Source: Bacteroidota bacterium (lineage in GTDB: Bacteria; Bacteroidota; Bacteroidia; Chitinophagales; JADIYW01). From it: a DNA stretch of 64,000 nt. This document shows positions 28,687-36,607 of the stretch, piece by piece. The stretch lies in NCBI GenBank assembly GCA_963169645.1, contig CAUJCO010000004.1:93595-157594 (forward strand), written 5' to 3'. The notes below the pieces were generated by a model. The model had not been told where the DNA came from, did no database searches, and was given only the letters and a program-made list of their open reading frames with translations. The translations under genes were made by a program, and so were the position numbers. Positions within the stretch are counted from its first letter, which is position 1. The number at the start of each line of letters is the position of its first letter.

Positions 28687-30291
28687 ATGGCAACGATAAA
28701 AACGAAGATTAATGTAAACGCTACTTCTTATAAAGAAAATTATGCTTTGATGTTGGCTAAATTGGAAGAATTAAAAAAACATTTAAATCAATCACTTTAT
28801 CAAGGAGAAGAAAAACACATCGCTAAAGCAAAAGCTGGTGGAAAATTTTTAGCAAGAGAACGCATCGACTTGTTACTCGACCAAGATTCTCCCTTTTTAG
28901 AACTTTGCCCATTAGCCGGATTAGGCGTAAAAGGCGGTTTTGGTACAGGTGGAACCATGGTTGCCGGCATCGGGTTTGTTTCCGGAAAAATGTGTTTAAT
29001 TACTGCCAATGTTGGAACTAATAAAGGTGGTGCCATCGACATAGCATCTTTGAAAAAGGCTTTACGTATTGCAGAAATTGGTGCAGAAAATAATTTGCCC
29101 GGCATTAGTTTAGTGGAAAGTGCCGGAGCCAACTTACCTGACCAAGCACAAGTATTTAATTTGGGTGGTAATAATTTTAAAGAAATTACACGCCGTTCTA
29201 AAAAAGGCGTTCCCACTATTTCTATCGTATTCGGAAATTCAACTGCAGGTGGTGCGTATATTCCGGGCATGAGCGACTATGTTATCATGGTAAAAAATAA
29301 TGCAAAAGTATTTTTAGCCGGACCGCCTTTAGTAAAAATGGCGACCAACGAAATAGTTGATGACGAAACCTTAGGTGGTGCAGAGATGCACTCTAAAATT
29401 TCCGGCGTTTCTGATTATTTGGCTCAAGATGAATTAGACGGCATTCGTATTGCAAGAGAAATCATAGACAATCTTCAAATTAAATCTGAAATAAAAAATC
29501 AAAAATCTGAAATCTATAAAGAGCCAATATATAATATAGACGAACTACTCGGCATTGTTTCTGCCGACACCAAAATTCCATTTGATTGTCGGGAAGTAAT
29601 TGCCAGAATTGTTGATGGTTCTGAGTTTCACGAATTCAAAAAAGATTATGGAACTACCTTAGTATGCGGATATGCTAAAATACATGGGTATCCAATAGCA
29701 ATTATTGGCAACAATGGCGTTTTATTTAATGATTCTGCTAACAAAGGTGCTCATTTCATTCAGTTATGCAACATGAACCACACACCTATTTTGTTTTTAC
29801 AAAATATAACTGGATTTATGGTGGGCAAAGATTATGAACAAAATGGCATTATTAAAGATGGTGCTAAAATGATAAATGCCGTTTCCAACTCCGAAGTGCC
29901 TATGTTTACAATTATTATGGGTGCATCGTATGGCGCAGGAAATTATGCCATGTGCGGTAGAGCTTACAATCCAAGATTTTTATTTACATATCCAAATTCC
30001 ATGATTGCTGTAATGGGTGCCGAGCAATTAGCCGGTGTGATGCAAATGGTGAGCAAAGAAAGTGCATTAAAATCCGGACAACCTTATGACGAAAACCAAG
30101 CGGCACAAATGAAAGAATTTATGAAAATGGAAATTGAAAAACAAAGTAATGCATTTTTCGCCAGCGGTCAACTTTGGGATGATGGCATCATCGACCCAAG
30201 AGAGACCAGAAATGTAATGAGTTTAGTATTAGCACTCACCTATCTAAATGAAATTAAAGGAACAAGTAGTTATGGCGTTTATAGAATGTAA
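28687..30291 (+). CDS. Biotin-dependent acyl-CoA carboxylase, carboxyltransferase subunit (MCC beta-like)
   Basis: About 534 residues with the two crotonase-like carboxyltransferase halves: N-terminal AGGKFLARERIDLLLDQDSP, VESAGANLPDQ and GNSTAGGAYIPGMSDY; C-terminal NNGVLFNDSANKGAHFI, QNITGFMVGKDYEQNGIIKDGAKM and GASYGAGNYAMCGRAY. This pattern is closest to methylcrotonyl-CoA carboxylase, though geranyl-CoA or other acyl-CoA substrates are possible. The start is ATG 28687 (MATIKTK); an upstream TTG frame is unlikely. The linker around residues 265-278 is encoded by a dispersed intergenic repeat (29480-29520). The biotin carboxylase partner is downstream. Confidence 0.9.
   Translation: MATIKTKINVNATSYKENYALMLAKLEELKKHLNQSLYQGEEKHIAKAKAGGKFLARERIDLLLDQDSPFLELCPLAGLGVKGGFGTGGTMVAGIGFVSGKMCLITANVGTNKGGAIDIASLKKALRIAEIGAENNLPGISLVESAGANLPDQAQVFNLGGNNFKEITRRSKKGVPTISIVFGNSTAGGAYIPGMSDYVIMVKNNAKVFLAGPPLVKMATNEIVDDETLGGAEMHSKISGVSDYLAQDELDGIRIAREIIDNLQIKSEIKNQKSEIYKEPIYNIDELLGIVSADTKIPFDCREVIARIVDGSEFHEFKKDYGTTLVCGYAKIHGYPIAIIGNNGVLFNDSANKGAHFIQLCNMNHTPILFLQNITGFMVGKDYEQNGIIKDGAKMINAVSNSEVPMFTIIMGASYGAGNYAMCGRAYNPRFLFTYPNSMIAVMGAEQLAGVMQMVSKESALKSGQPYDENQAAQMKEFMKMEIEKQSNAFFASGQLWDDGIIDPRETRNVMSLVLALTYLNEIKGTSSYGVYRM
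29480..29520. repeat. Dispersed AAATCTGAAAT repeat inside a coding region
   Basis: Two copies of AAATCTGAAAT lie inside the carboxyltransferase gene, encoding KSEIKNQKSEI in the linker between its two halves. The same motif occurs in non-coding gaps just upstream of the genes at 7323, 30528 and 32773. Confidence 0.65.
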
Positions 30292-30351
30292 TAGATATGA
30301 GATATGAGATATGAGATATGAGATATGAGATATGAGATTTGAGATTTGAGA
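30292..30351. repeat. 7-bp tandem repeat tract (GAGATAT / GAGATTT)
   Basis: About eight head-to-tail units begin at the stop of the carboxyltransferase gene. The rest of the 236-base gap to 30528 is AT-rich, with AAATCTGAAAT-type repeat remnants (30480-30520) and no other signal. Confidence 0.85.
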
Positions 30352-30527
30352 TTGAAAATTTGAATTTAAATATGAATTCAATAATTAATACACAAAAATC
30401 TTATGAATTAATAAATAGCCACTTAATTCCTAAAAATCATTAGAGTTAGAAATATTGAATGGAAAATATTAAATAAATAAATCAAAAAATTAAATCTGAA
30501 ATCATAATTCATAAATCTGAAATAAAT

Positions 30528-32582
30528 ATGTCTCCAATCTCCAATCTCAATACCAATATAACTAAACTACTCGTTGCCAATCGTGGAGAAATTGCCATTC
30601 GCATTTTTAAAACCTGTCGAGAAATGGGCATCGCTACGGTGGCAGTCTTTTCCGATGCTGATGAGAATGCATTGTTTGTAAAATATGCTGATGAAGCTGT
30701 TCGCATTGGTGGCAATCAAGCTGTCGAATCTTATCTTGTAATGGATAAAATTATTGCTGCAGCAAAAGCTACCGGAGCTAATGCCATTCATCCGGGTTAT
30801 GGCTTTTTAAGTGAACGTGTAGAATTCGCACAACGTGTTATTGACGAAAATATTATTTGGGTAGGCCCTCATCCTAAAGCCATTGAAGTAATGGGCTCAA
30901 AAATTGGTGCAAAAAAAATTATGCAAGCACATCAAGTGCCAACCATTCCGGGCTATCAAGGCGACGACCAAAGCGAAGCCACTATCAAAGCAAAAGCGAT
31001 TGAAATTGGTTTTCCTGTTTTATTAAAAGCAAGTGCAGGCGGCGGCGGAAAAGGCATGCGTATCGTTCGAGAAGAAAAGGAAATAGACAAAGCCATCAGC
31101 GAAGCTAAATCAGAAGCATTAAATGGTTTTGGTGATGATACACTTTTGATTGAAAAATATTTTGATTCTGCACGTCATGTTGAGTTTCAAATTTTTGGCG
31201 ATAAACACGGCAATGCACTACATTTATTTGAACGCGAATGCAGTATTCAACGACGTTATCAAAAAGTAATTGAAGAAAGTCCTTCACCTTTTATTACCGA
31301 TGAAACACGTAAAAAAATGGGCGATGCTGCAGTTGCAGTATGTAAAGCTATTCAATACGACAATGCCGGAACCGTAGAGTTTATTGTGGCTCCCGACCAA
31401 TCCTTTTATTTTTTGGAAGTCAATACACGCTTGCAAGTGGAACATCCTGTTACAGAAGAAGTAACCGGATTAGATTTAGTGCGTTTGCAAATTGAAGTGG
31501 CTGAAGGCAATCCAATTGCATTTAAACAAACCGACATTACACAAAACGGACATGCAATTGAAGTGCGTGTTTATGCCGAAGATCCGGCTAATAATTTCTT
31601 GCCTGTTACGGGAAAAATATTGGATTGGATTCCAGCTTCAATTTCCGGTTTGCGTTATGATACCGGCATTGAAAGTGGTTCTGAAATTTCTACATTTTAC
31701 GACCCGATGATTGCTAAAATCATTGCCAAAGGAAAAAATAGAAATGAAGCAATTAACAAGTTGACTTTAGCTATGCAAGAATTGGTGTTAACCGGATTTA
31801 CAACCAATAAAAATTTCTTGACAGCCATTTTACAAAATCAAGATTTTAGAAAGGGAGATTTTGACACACATTTCTTAGATAAAAAATTCAAGTACGAAGG
31901 TGAGAAATATACACAAGAAACCTTGGATTTATTGACGTGTGCGTTGCAACATTATCGCTTTATACAACGAGAAAAAAACAGAACCTTGGCTCAAGGTGTT
32001 CCTGCCGGTTGGCGCAATAATCCATATCAGGCACAGCAAGAAAAATACAGTTACAACGGTTTTGAATTTACGGTTGCATATACGAATGAAAATGGAACTT
32101 TACAAATCTCCTTTGCTAATAAGAATTTCACTTCTAAATTTATTACGCATCGCCTTGGTTCGTGTCCACACGAAACACATAGCCATGGTTCATTAAGCCA
32201 TGGTTCGTGTCTTCACGAACCAATAACGCTTGAAATCAATAATATTCGTCGTCAATTTTTTGTTTCGCAAAATGGCAATCAATATTTTGTGCATGCAGCA
32301 CAATTAGGACAAATCGTATTACAAAGTGTCGATAAATTTCCAAGTCCGATAGAAGAAACTGTAAAAGGCGGCTACATTGCACCGATGCCGGGTGAAGTAA
32401 CCACTGTATTAGTAAAAGCGGGTGATGTAGTAAAATCCGGTGATGCTTTATTAAAGATGATTTCGATGAAAATGGAAAGCACCATTGAAGCCCACAGCGA
32501 CGGCGAAGTGGAAGAAGTATATGTAAACAACAAACAATTCGTCGAAGCCGGAACTTTGTTATTAAAGATGAAAGAAGGATAA
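30528..32582 (+). CDS. Biotin carboxylase / biotin carrier subunit of acyl-CoA carboxylase (MCC alpha-like)
   Basis: A 684-residue subunit. Biotin carboxylase domain: LLVANRGEIAIRIFKTCREMG, ATP-grasp KASAGGGGKGMRIV, FLEVNTRLQVEHPVTEEVTGLDLV. A middle BT-like linker is followed by a C-terminal biotinyl domain with K648 in ISMKMEST. It works with the carboxyltransferase subunit encoded upstream. Two oddities: the first 10 residues (MSPISNLNTN) are encoded by a short period-7 repeat, and residues about 544-566 (rich in His, Ser, Gly, Cys) are encoded by a palindromic repeat insertion at 32157-32221 that keeps the frame. Confidence 0.93.
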   Translation: MSPISNLNTNITKLLVANRGEIAIRIFKTCREMGIATVAVFSDADENALFVKYADEAVRIGGNQAVESYLVMDKIIAAAKATGANAIHPGYGFLSERVEFAQRVIDENIIWVGPHPKAIEVMGSKIGAKKIMQAHQVPTIPGYQGDDQSEATIKAKAIEIGFPVLLKASAGGGGKGMRIVREEKEIDKAISEAKSEALNGFGDDTLLIEKYFDSARHVEFQIFGDKHGNALHLFERECSIQRRYQKVIEESPSPFITDETRKKMGDAAVAVCKAIQYDNAGTVEFIVAPDQSFYFLEVNTRLQVEHPVTEEVTGLDLVRLQIEVAEGNPIAFKQTDITQNGHAIEVRVYAEDPANNFLPVTGKILDWIPASISGLRYDTGIESGSEISTFYDPMIAKIIAKGKNRNEAINKLTLAMQELVLTGFTTNKNFLTAILQNQDFRKGDFDTHFLDKKFKYEGEKYTQETLDLLTCALQHYRFIQREKNRTLAQGVPAGWRNNPYQAQQEKYSYNGFEFTVAYTNENGTLQISFANKNFTSKFITHRLGSCPHETHSHGSLSHGSCLHEPITLEINNIRRQFFVSQNGNQYFVHAAQLGQIVLQSVDKFPSPIEETVKGGYIAPMPGEVTTVLVKAGDVVKSGDALLKMISMKMESTIEAHSDGEVEEVYVNNKQFVEAGTLLLKMKEG
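32157..32221. repeat. Palindromic repeat inserted in frame in the carboxylase alpha gene
   Basis: Two hairpins, GGTTCGTG-TCCA-CACGAAAC (32157-32176) and GGTTCGTG-TCTT-CACGAACC (32202-32221), flank a 15-bp direct repeat starting AGCCATGGTT (32181 and 32196). It encodes a low-complexity SCPHETHSHGSLSHGSCLHE stretch in the BC-BCCP linker, unlike the rest of the protein. Confidence 0.75.
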
Positions 32583-32584
32583 TG

Positions 32585-32716
32585 AAATAATGTAGTAATG
32601 TAATAATGTAATAATGTAATAATGAAAATTAAACCGCAGAGGTAACAAAGTTTTACGCAGTGTACACAAAGTATAACTCAAAAAACTTTGCGAAAAACTT
32701 TGCGAACTTTGCGGTT
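32585..32716. repeat. 8-bp repeats plus an imperfect 85-bp hairpin element
   Basis: TGTAATAA-type 8-bp units (32585-32624) are followed by an element whose ends, AACCGCAGAG (32632) and CTTTGCGGTT (ending 32716), are near inverted copies, with internal CAAAGT/ACTTTG pairs. Related CAAAG-rich sequence recurs in the repeats at 56.2, 56.6 and 57.0 kb. It may act as a terminator or stability element between cistrons. Confidence 0.7.
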
Positions 32717-32772
32717 AAAAAATAGGAATAAAAAATAAATCATAAATCTGAATTCTAAAATCATAAATTAAA

Positions 32773-33597
32773 ATGCTATACTCACAACAAGACATCCGTA
32801 ATTTCTCCGAGCAAAATTTTGCTTATCTATTAATAGATGAAAAAGACAATGTACTGACCATTACGCTCAATCGGCCGGAGAAACGCAATGCGTTTCATGC
32901 ACCACTTGCCAACGAACTCGCCTACGCACTCGCCTACGCACATTACAACAATGCCATTTGGGCTGTAGTGCTTAAAGCCAACGGACCAACCTTTTGTGCC
33001 GGCGCCGATTTAAAGGCATTTGCCGGCGAAGACACTATAGAAAAACCATCAACCATTCCAATGCCTAAAGAGCCTGTAAAATTAGGCGATGAATTCAACG
33101 GACTGCACAAACCATGCATCGCGCAAGTACACGCCGATGTATATGCAGGCGGCTTTTTAATGATTGGCGGTTGCACGCATGTCGTGGCTGTAGAGTCGGC
33201 AAAATTTGGCTTGCCTGAAGTTAAACGCGGCATTTTTCCATTTCAAGTAATGGCAACTTTAGAACCATTAATGTCAGCACGCCAACTTTTGGATTTATGT
33301 TTGCGCGCCAAAATTTTATCAGCACAAGAAGCGAAAGAAATTGGGTTAGTATCAGCAGTAGTAAGCGAAGAAAAATTAGAAACAACCGTACAACAATTAG
33401 TAAGCGACATCAAAGAGCAATCGCCAACAGCCATACGCTTAGGCTTAAAAGCATTTCACGAAATGAAAACAAAATCAGCAGATGAAAAACATGCATACTT
33501 ACACGCCATGTTGATGCAATGCTTGCAAAGTAAAGATGCAGCAGAAGGCTTATCTGCATTTAAAGAAAAACGAAAACCCAATTGGAAAGGAGAATAA
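32773..33597 (+). CDS. Enoyl-CoA hydratase/isomerase family protein
   Basis: A 274-residue crotonase-fold protein: LTITLNRPEKRNAFHAP, then the oxyanion-hole region PTFCAGADLKAF and a second region ending in FGLPEVKRGIFP. E149 matches one hydratase catalytic Glu, but the other position is L129 (AGGFLMIGG instead of the usual GGGCE), and the GGGGTQRL motif is replaced. Context suggests methylglutaconyl-CoA hydratase-like work after the carboxylase, but the missing Glu means isomerase, hydrolase or lyase activity cannot be excluded. A 31-base gap separates it from the next gene. Confidence 0.85.
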   Translation: MLYSQQDIRNFSEQNFAYLLIDEKDNVLTITLNRPEKRNAFHAPLANELAYALAYAHYNNAIWAVVLKANGPTFCAGADLKAFAGEDTIEKPSTIPMPKEPVKLGDEFNGLHKPCIAQVHADVYAGGFLMIGGCTHVVAVESAKFGLPEVKRGIFPFQVMATLEPLMSARQLLDLCLRAKILSAQEAKEIGLVSAVVSEEKLETTVQQLVSDIKEQSPTAIRLGLKAFHEMKTKSADEKHAYLHAMLMQCLQSKDAAEGLSAFKEKRKPNWKGE

Positions 33598-33628
33598 TTC
33601 ATTAAAAAATAGAATAAAAAAAAGTAAC

Positions 33629-34492
33629 ATGTCAAACAAAAAATTAATATTGAGTTGTGCACTCACAGGTGCTGCCACCAACCGCTCTCATTGCCCTGCC
33701 ATACCTTACACTCCAAAAGAATTGGGTGAAGAAACCAAACGTGCCGTAGATGCCGGTGCGAGTATTGTTCATATTCATGCACGCGAAGACAACGGTATTC
33801 CAAGCTGGCGAACCGAAGTATTTGAAGAAATAAAAGCTGAAGTACGCAAGCATTCATCGGATGTAATTATCAATTTCTCAACAGGTGCAATCGGGCTTTC
33901 CGTTGAAGAAAGAATCAAGCATTTGCCGGTCACCAAACCGGATATGGCTGCCTTCAACATGGGCAGTATGAACTATGCCATCTTCTCCAAAAAACAAAAA
34001 CAATTTCATTGGAATGCCGTTTTTGAAAACTCATTCGATACGATGATAAAAGTGGTAAAAACGATGAATGAAAATAATATCTGTCCGGAAATGGAATGTT
34101 TTGACACCGGACATATTTACAATGTAGAACCGCTTCGAGAAATGGGGTTAATTCCGGCCAATGCGTGTTACAGTTTAGTGATGGGCGTTTTAGGCGGCAT
34201 TCCGGCTACAGTAGATAATTTAATTCATCAAATAAAACAAGTACCACAAGGAGCATTTTGGCAAGTGATTGGTATCAGCCGTAAACAATGGCAACTCGCA
34301 GCAATTGCGTGTACGATGGGTGGAAATTTCCGCGTTGGATTAGAAGATAATTTTTATTTACCAAATGGAGAAATGGCAAAATCGAATGGCGATTGTGTAG
34401 AAGCCGGTGTACAATTGGCACGCATGTTAGACAGAGAAATTGCAACGATATCCGAAACGAGAGAAATGTTGAATTTAAAGACAATTAACTAA
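33629..34492 (+). CDS. BKACE family beta-keto acid cleavage enzyme (DUF849)
   Basis: A 287-residue zinc-dependent TIM-barrel enzyme of the family founded by 3-keto-5-aminohexanoate cleavage enzyme (Kce). It condenses a beta-keto acid with acetyl-CoA to give a new CoA ester and acetoacetate. Motifs: SCALTGAATNRSHCPAIP, zinc ligands in VHIHARED, INFSTGAIG, ECFDTGHIYN and FRVGLEDNFY. The start is the ATG at 33629; a longer frame from 33536 overlaps the previous gene. It sits where an HMG-CoA lyase might be expected in a leucine-type pathway. The substrate is unknown. Confidence 0.88.
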   Translation: MSNKKLILSCALTGAATNRSHCPAIPYTPKELGEETKRAVDAGASIVHIHAREDNGIPSWRTEVFEEIKAEVRKHSSDVIINFSTGAIGLSVEERIKHLPVTKPDMAAFNMGSMNYAIFSKKQKQFHWNAVFENSFDTMIKVVKTMNENNICPEMECFDTGHIYNVEPLREMGLIPANACYSLVMGVLGGIPATVDNLIHQIKQVPQGAFWQVIGISRKQWQLAAIACTMGGNFRVGLEDNFYLPNGEMAKSNGDCVEAGVQLARMLDREIATISETREMLNLKTIN

Positions 34493-34500
34493 TTGAACAA

Positions 34501-34604
34501 TGAAATAATGAAATAATGAAATAATGAAATAATGAAATAATGAAATAATGAAATAATGAAATAATGAAATAATGAAATAATGAAATAATGAAATAATGAA
34601 ATAA
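34501..34604. repeat. Thirteen perfect copies of TGAAATAA
   Basis: A pure 8-bp tandem array, followed by one degenerate unit and a period-9 tract (ATTACTTAA) just before the acyl-CoA dehydrogenase ATG at 34663. Its purity suggests recent slippage, so copy number may vary between strains. Confidence 0.95.
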
Positions 34605-34662
34605 TAAAATAATACAAAACAATCATTACTTCATTACTTAATTACTTAATTACTTAATTAAA

Positions 34663-36177
34663 ATGACAGTATTAGAATCATATTACCTAACAGAAGAACA
34701 TCAGTTATTCCGAAAAACATTACGAGATTTTTTGGACAAAGAAGTGATGCCAAATATTGAAAATTGGGAAGAAGACGGCTTTTTACCTCGTTCTATTTTT
34801 AAGCGATTCGGTGAAATGGGATTTTACGGAATTACACAAGAAGAAAAATATGGCGGTTCGAATCTTGATTTTTGGTATGACGTTATATTTATTGAAGAAG
34901 TAGGAAAATGTTGGAGTGGCGGCTTTGCAGCCAGCATTTCTGCACATCCATATCTTTCGATGTCGCATTTAAAACATGAAGCATCTGAAACATTAAAAGA
35001 AAAATATTTAACCAAAGCCATTGCAGGTGAATTGGTTGGATGTTTAGCAATTACAGAGCCACATGCAGGAAGTGATGTCGCAGGTATCAAAACAACAGCA
35101 GAAAAAAAAGGCGACAAATACATCATCAACGGAAGTAAATGTTTTATTACCAATGGTTACTTAGCCGATTATATGATTGTTGCCTGCAAAACTTCATCTT
35201 CCGGTTCGAGTGGAATTTCTATGATTTTGGTAGATGGAAATACAAAAGGTGTAACCAGAAATAATCTGAATAAATTAGGCTGGAAAGCCAGCGACACCGC
35301 TGAAATTGCTTTTGATAATGTAGAAGTGCCGATTGAAAATTTATTAGGCGAAGAAAACAAAGGTTTCTATTATATCATGCAGCGTTTTGAATTGGAACGA
35401 TTGACCTTAGCACTTGGTGCTATTGCTTCTTCCGAGTTGATGATTGAATATACTCTACAATACATGAGTGAACGCAAAGCCTTTGGAAGAAGCATCAACA
35501 AATTTCAAGTGTTACGACATCGAATTGCACAATTGGTTTCTGAATTAGAAAGTATAAAAACCTATACGTATATGGTTTGCCAAATGCACAACGAAAAAAA
35601 ATATTGTGTAAAAGAAGCATCGATGTCGAAATTATTGGCAACAGAATTATCCGACAAATTAGCCTATCAATGCTTGCAAATGTTTGGTGGCTATGGATAT
35701 ATGGAAGAATACAAAGCTGCCCGTTTTTTCCGCGATTCTCGATTAGGAACTATCGGTGGTGGAACTTCCGAAATTATGTGTGAGATTATTGCTAAGATGG
35801 TAATTGACGAAGTATCTTATAAGACACAAGATACAAGTAGTAAGTATCAAGAGATTTCGATGGATGAATTATTTTCTTCTTTACCATCAAGATTTAAAAA
35901 TGAAAAAGCGAATGGTGTAGAAATGCATGTTTTGTTTGAATTTGAAAACGATTTGAATTATTTTATTGAGATAAAAAATCAAGAAGTAACAGTAAAATCT
36001 ATCGACCAAAAACCTACAACTTTTGACTTAAAAATAACAACCGATACACAAACATACATTGATGTAGAAACCGGAAAACAAAATCCTCAAGCAGCATTTA
36101 TGTCCGGCAAAATCCAAGTATCCGATTTAGGAAAAATGATGCAATTCGGAAGTTTATTTAGAAAATTAAATAATTAA
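34663..36177 (+). CDS. Acyl-CoA dehydrogenase fused to a C-terminal SCP2 domain (paralog 1)
   Basis: A 504-residue flavoenzyme. Residues 1-390 are a full acyl-CoA dehydrogenase (AITEPHAGSDVAGIKTTA, LGWKASDTAEIAFDNV, ERKAFGRSINKFQVLRH, QMFGGYGYMEEYKAARFFRD). The usual Glu near the C-terminus of short/medium-chain enzymes is Gly (IGGGTSEIM); E245 in ELERLTLA aligns with the base of isovaleryl-CoA and long-chain dehydrogenases. Residues about 400-504 are an SCP2 domain (SLPSRFKNEKANGVEM to GKIQVSDLGKMM), not part of ordinary dehydrogenases of about 390 residues. A close paralog follows at 36608. Confidence 0.92.
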   Translation: MTVLESYYLTEEHQLFRKTLRDFLDKEVMPNIENWEEDGFLPRSIFKRFGEMGFYGITQEEKYGGSNLDFWYDVIFIEEVGKCWSGGFAASISAHPYLSMSHLKHEASETLKEKYLTKAIAGELVGCLAITEPHAGSDVAGIKTTAEKKGDKYIINGSKCFITNGYLADYMIVACKTSSSGSSGISMILVDGNTKGVTRNNLNKLGWKASDTAEIAFDNVEVPIENLLGEENKGFYYIMQRFELERLTLALGAIASSELMIEYTLQYMSERKAFGRSINKFQVLRHRIAQLVSELESIKTYTYMVCQMHNEKKYCVKEASMSKLLATELSDKLAYQCLQMFGGYGYMEEYKAARFFRDSRLGTIGGGTSEIMCEIIAKMVIDEVSYKTQDTSSKYQEISMDELFSSLPSRFKNEKANGVEMHVLFEFENDLNYFIEIKNQEVTVKSIDQKPTTFDLKITTDTQTYIDVETGKQNPQAAFMSGKIQVSDLGKMMQFGSLFRKLNN

Positions 36178-36196
36178 ACAATGAAGTAATGTAATA

Positions 36197-36571
36197 ATGA
36201 ATACTGTAACGATGCACAAGAAAGATAATCCAATATTGAAACTTACGTTTGAATTTTCCATTCAAATTGTTCTGTATTGTGAAATATTGGAAGAGAAAAG
36301 AAAATATGTTATTGCAAATCAACTATTAAAATCTGGCACTTCGATTGGAGCAAATGCGAAAGAAGCACAGAATGCCGAAAGTAAAGCTGATTTTATTCAT
36401 AAACTAAAAATCGCATTAAAAGAATTAGAAGAAACAGAATATTGGTTGGAAATATGTAAAGCAGTGGATACCTTTCCAAATCCTCAATTATTATTAGATA
36501 AACTTTTTGAGATACGAAAAGTTCTAACAAAAATCATTTCAACAACAAAATTAAATCAATCTAAACAATAA
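36197..36571 (+). CDS. Four-helix bundle protein (23S rRNA intervening-sequence type)
   Basis: A 124-residue product with the typical pattern of this family: LKLTFEFSIQIVLYCEILEE, then VIANQLLKSGTSIGANAKEAQNAESKADFIHKLKIALKELEETEYWLEI. These proteins form pentameric helical bundles; some are encoded in rRNA intervening sequences and others are scattered between genes, as here. Function is poorly known. It lies between the two paralogous dehydrogenase genes, surrounded by 8-bp repeat remnants, and may have been inserted there. A second Met at 36212 could be the start. Confidence 0.88.
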   Translation: MNTVTMHKKDNPILKLTFEFSIQIVLYCEILEEKRKYVIANQLLKSGTSIGANAKEAQNAESKADFIHKLKIALKELEETEYWLEICKAVDTFPNPQLLLDKLFEIRKVLTKIISTTKLNQSKQ

Positions 36572-36607
36572 TTATTTCATTATTTAAATACTAAATTATT
36601 TCATTAT

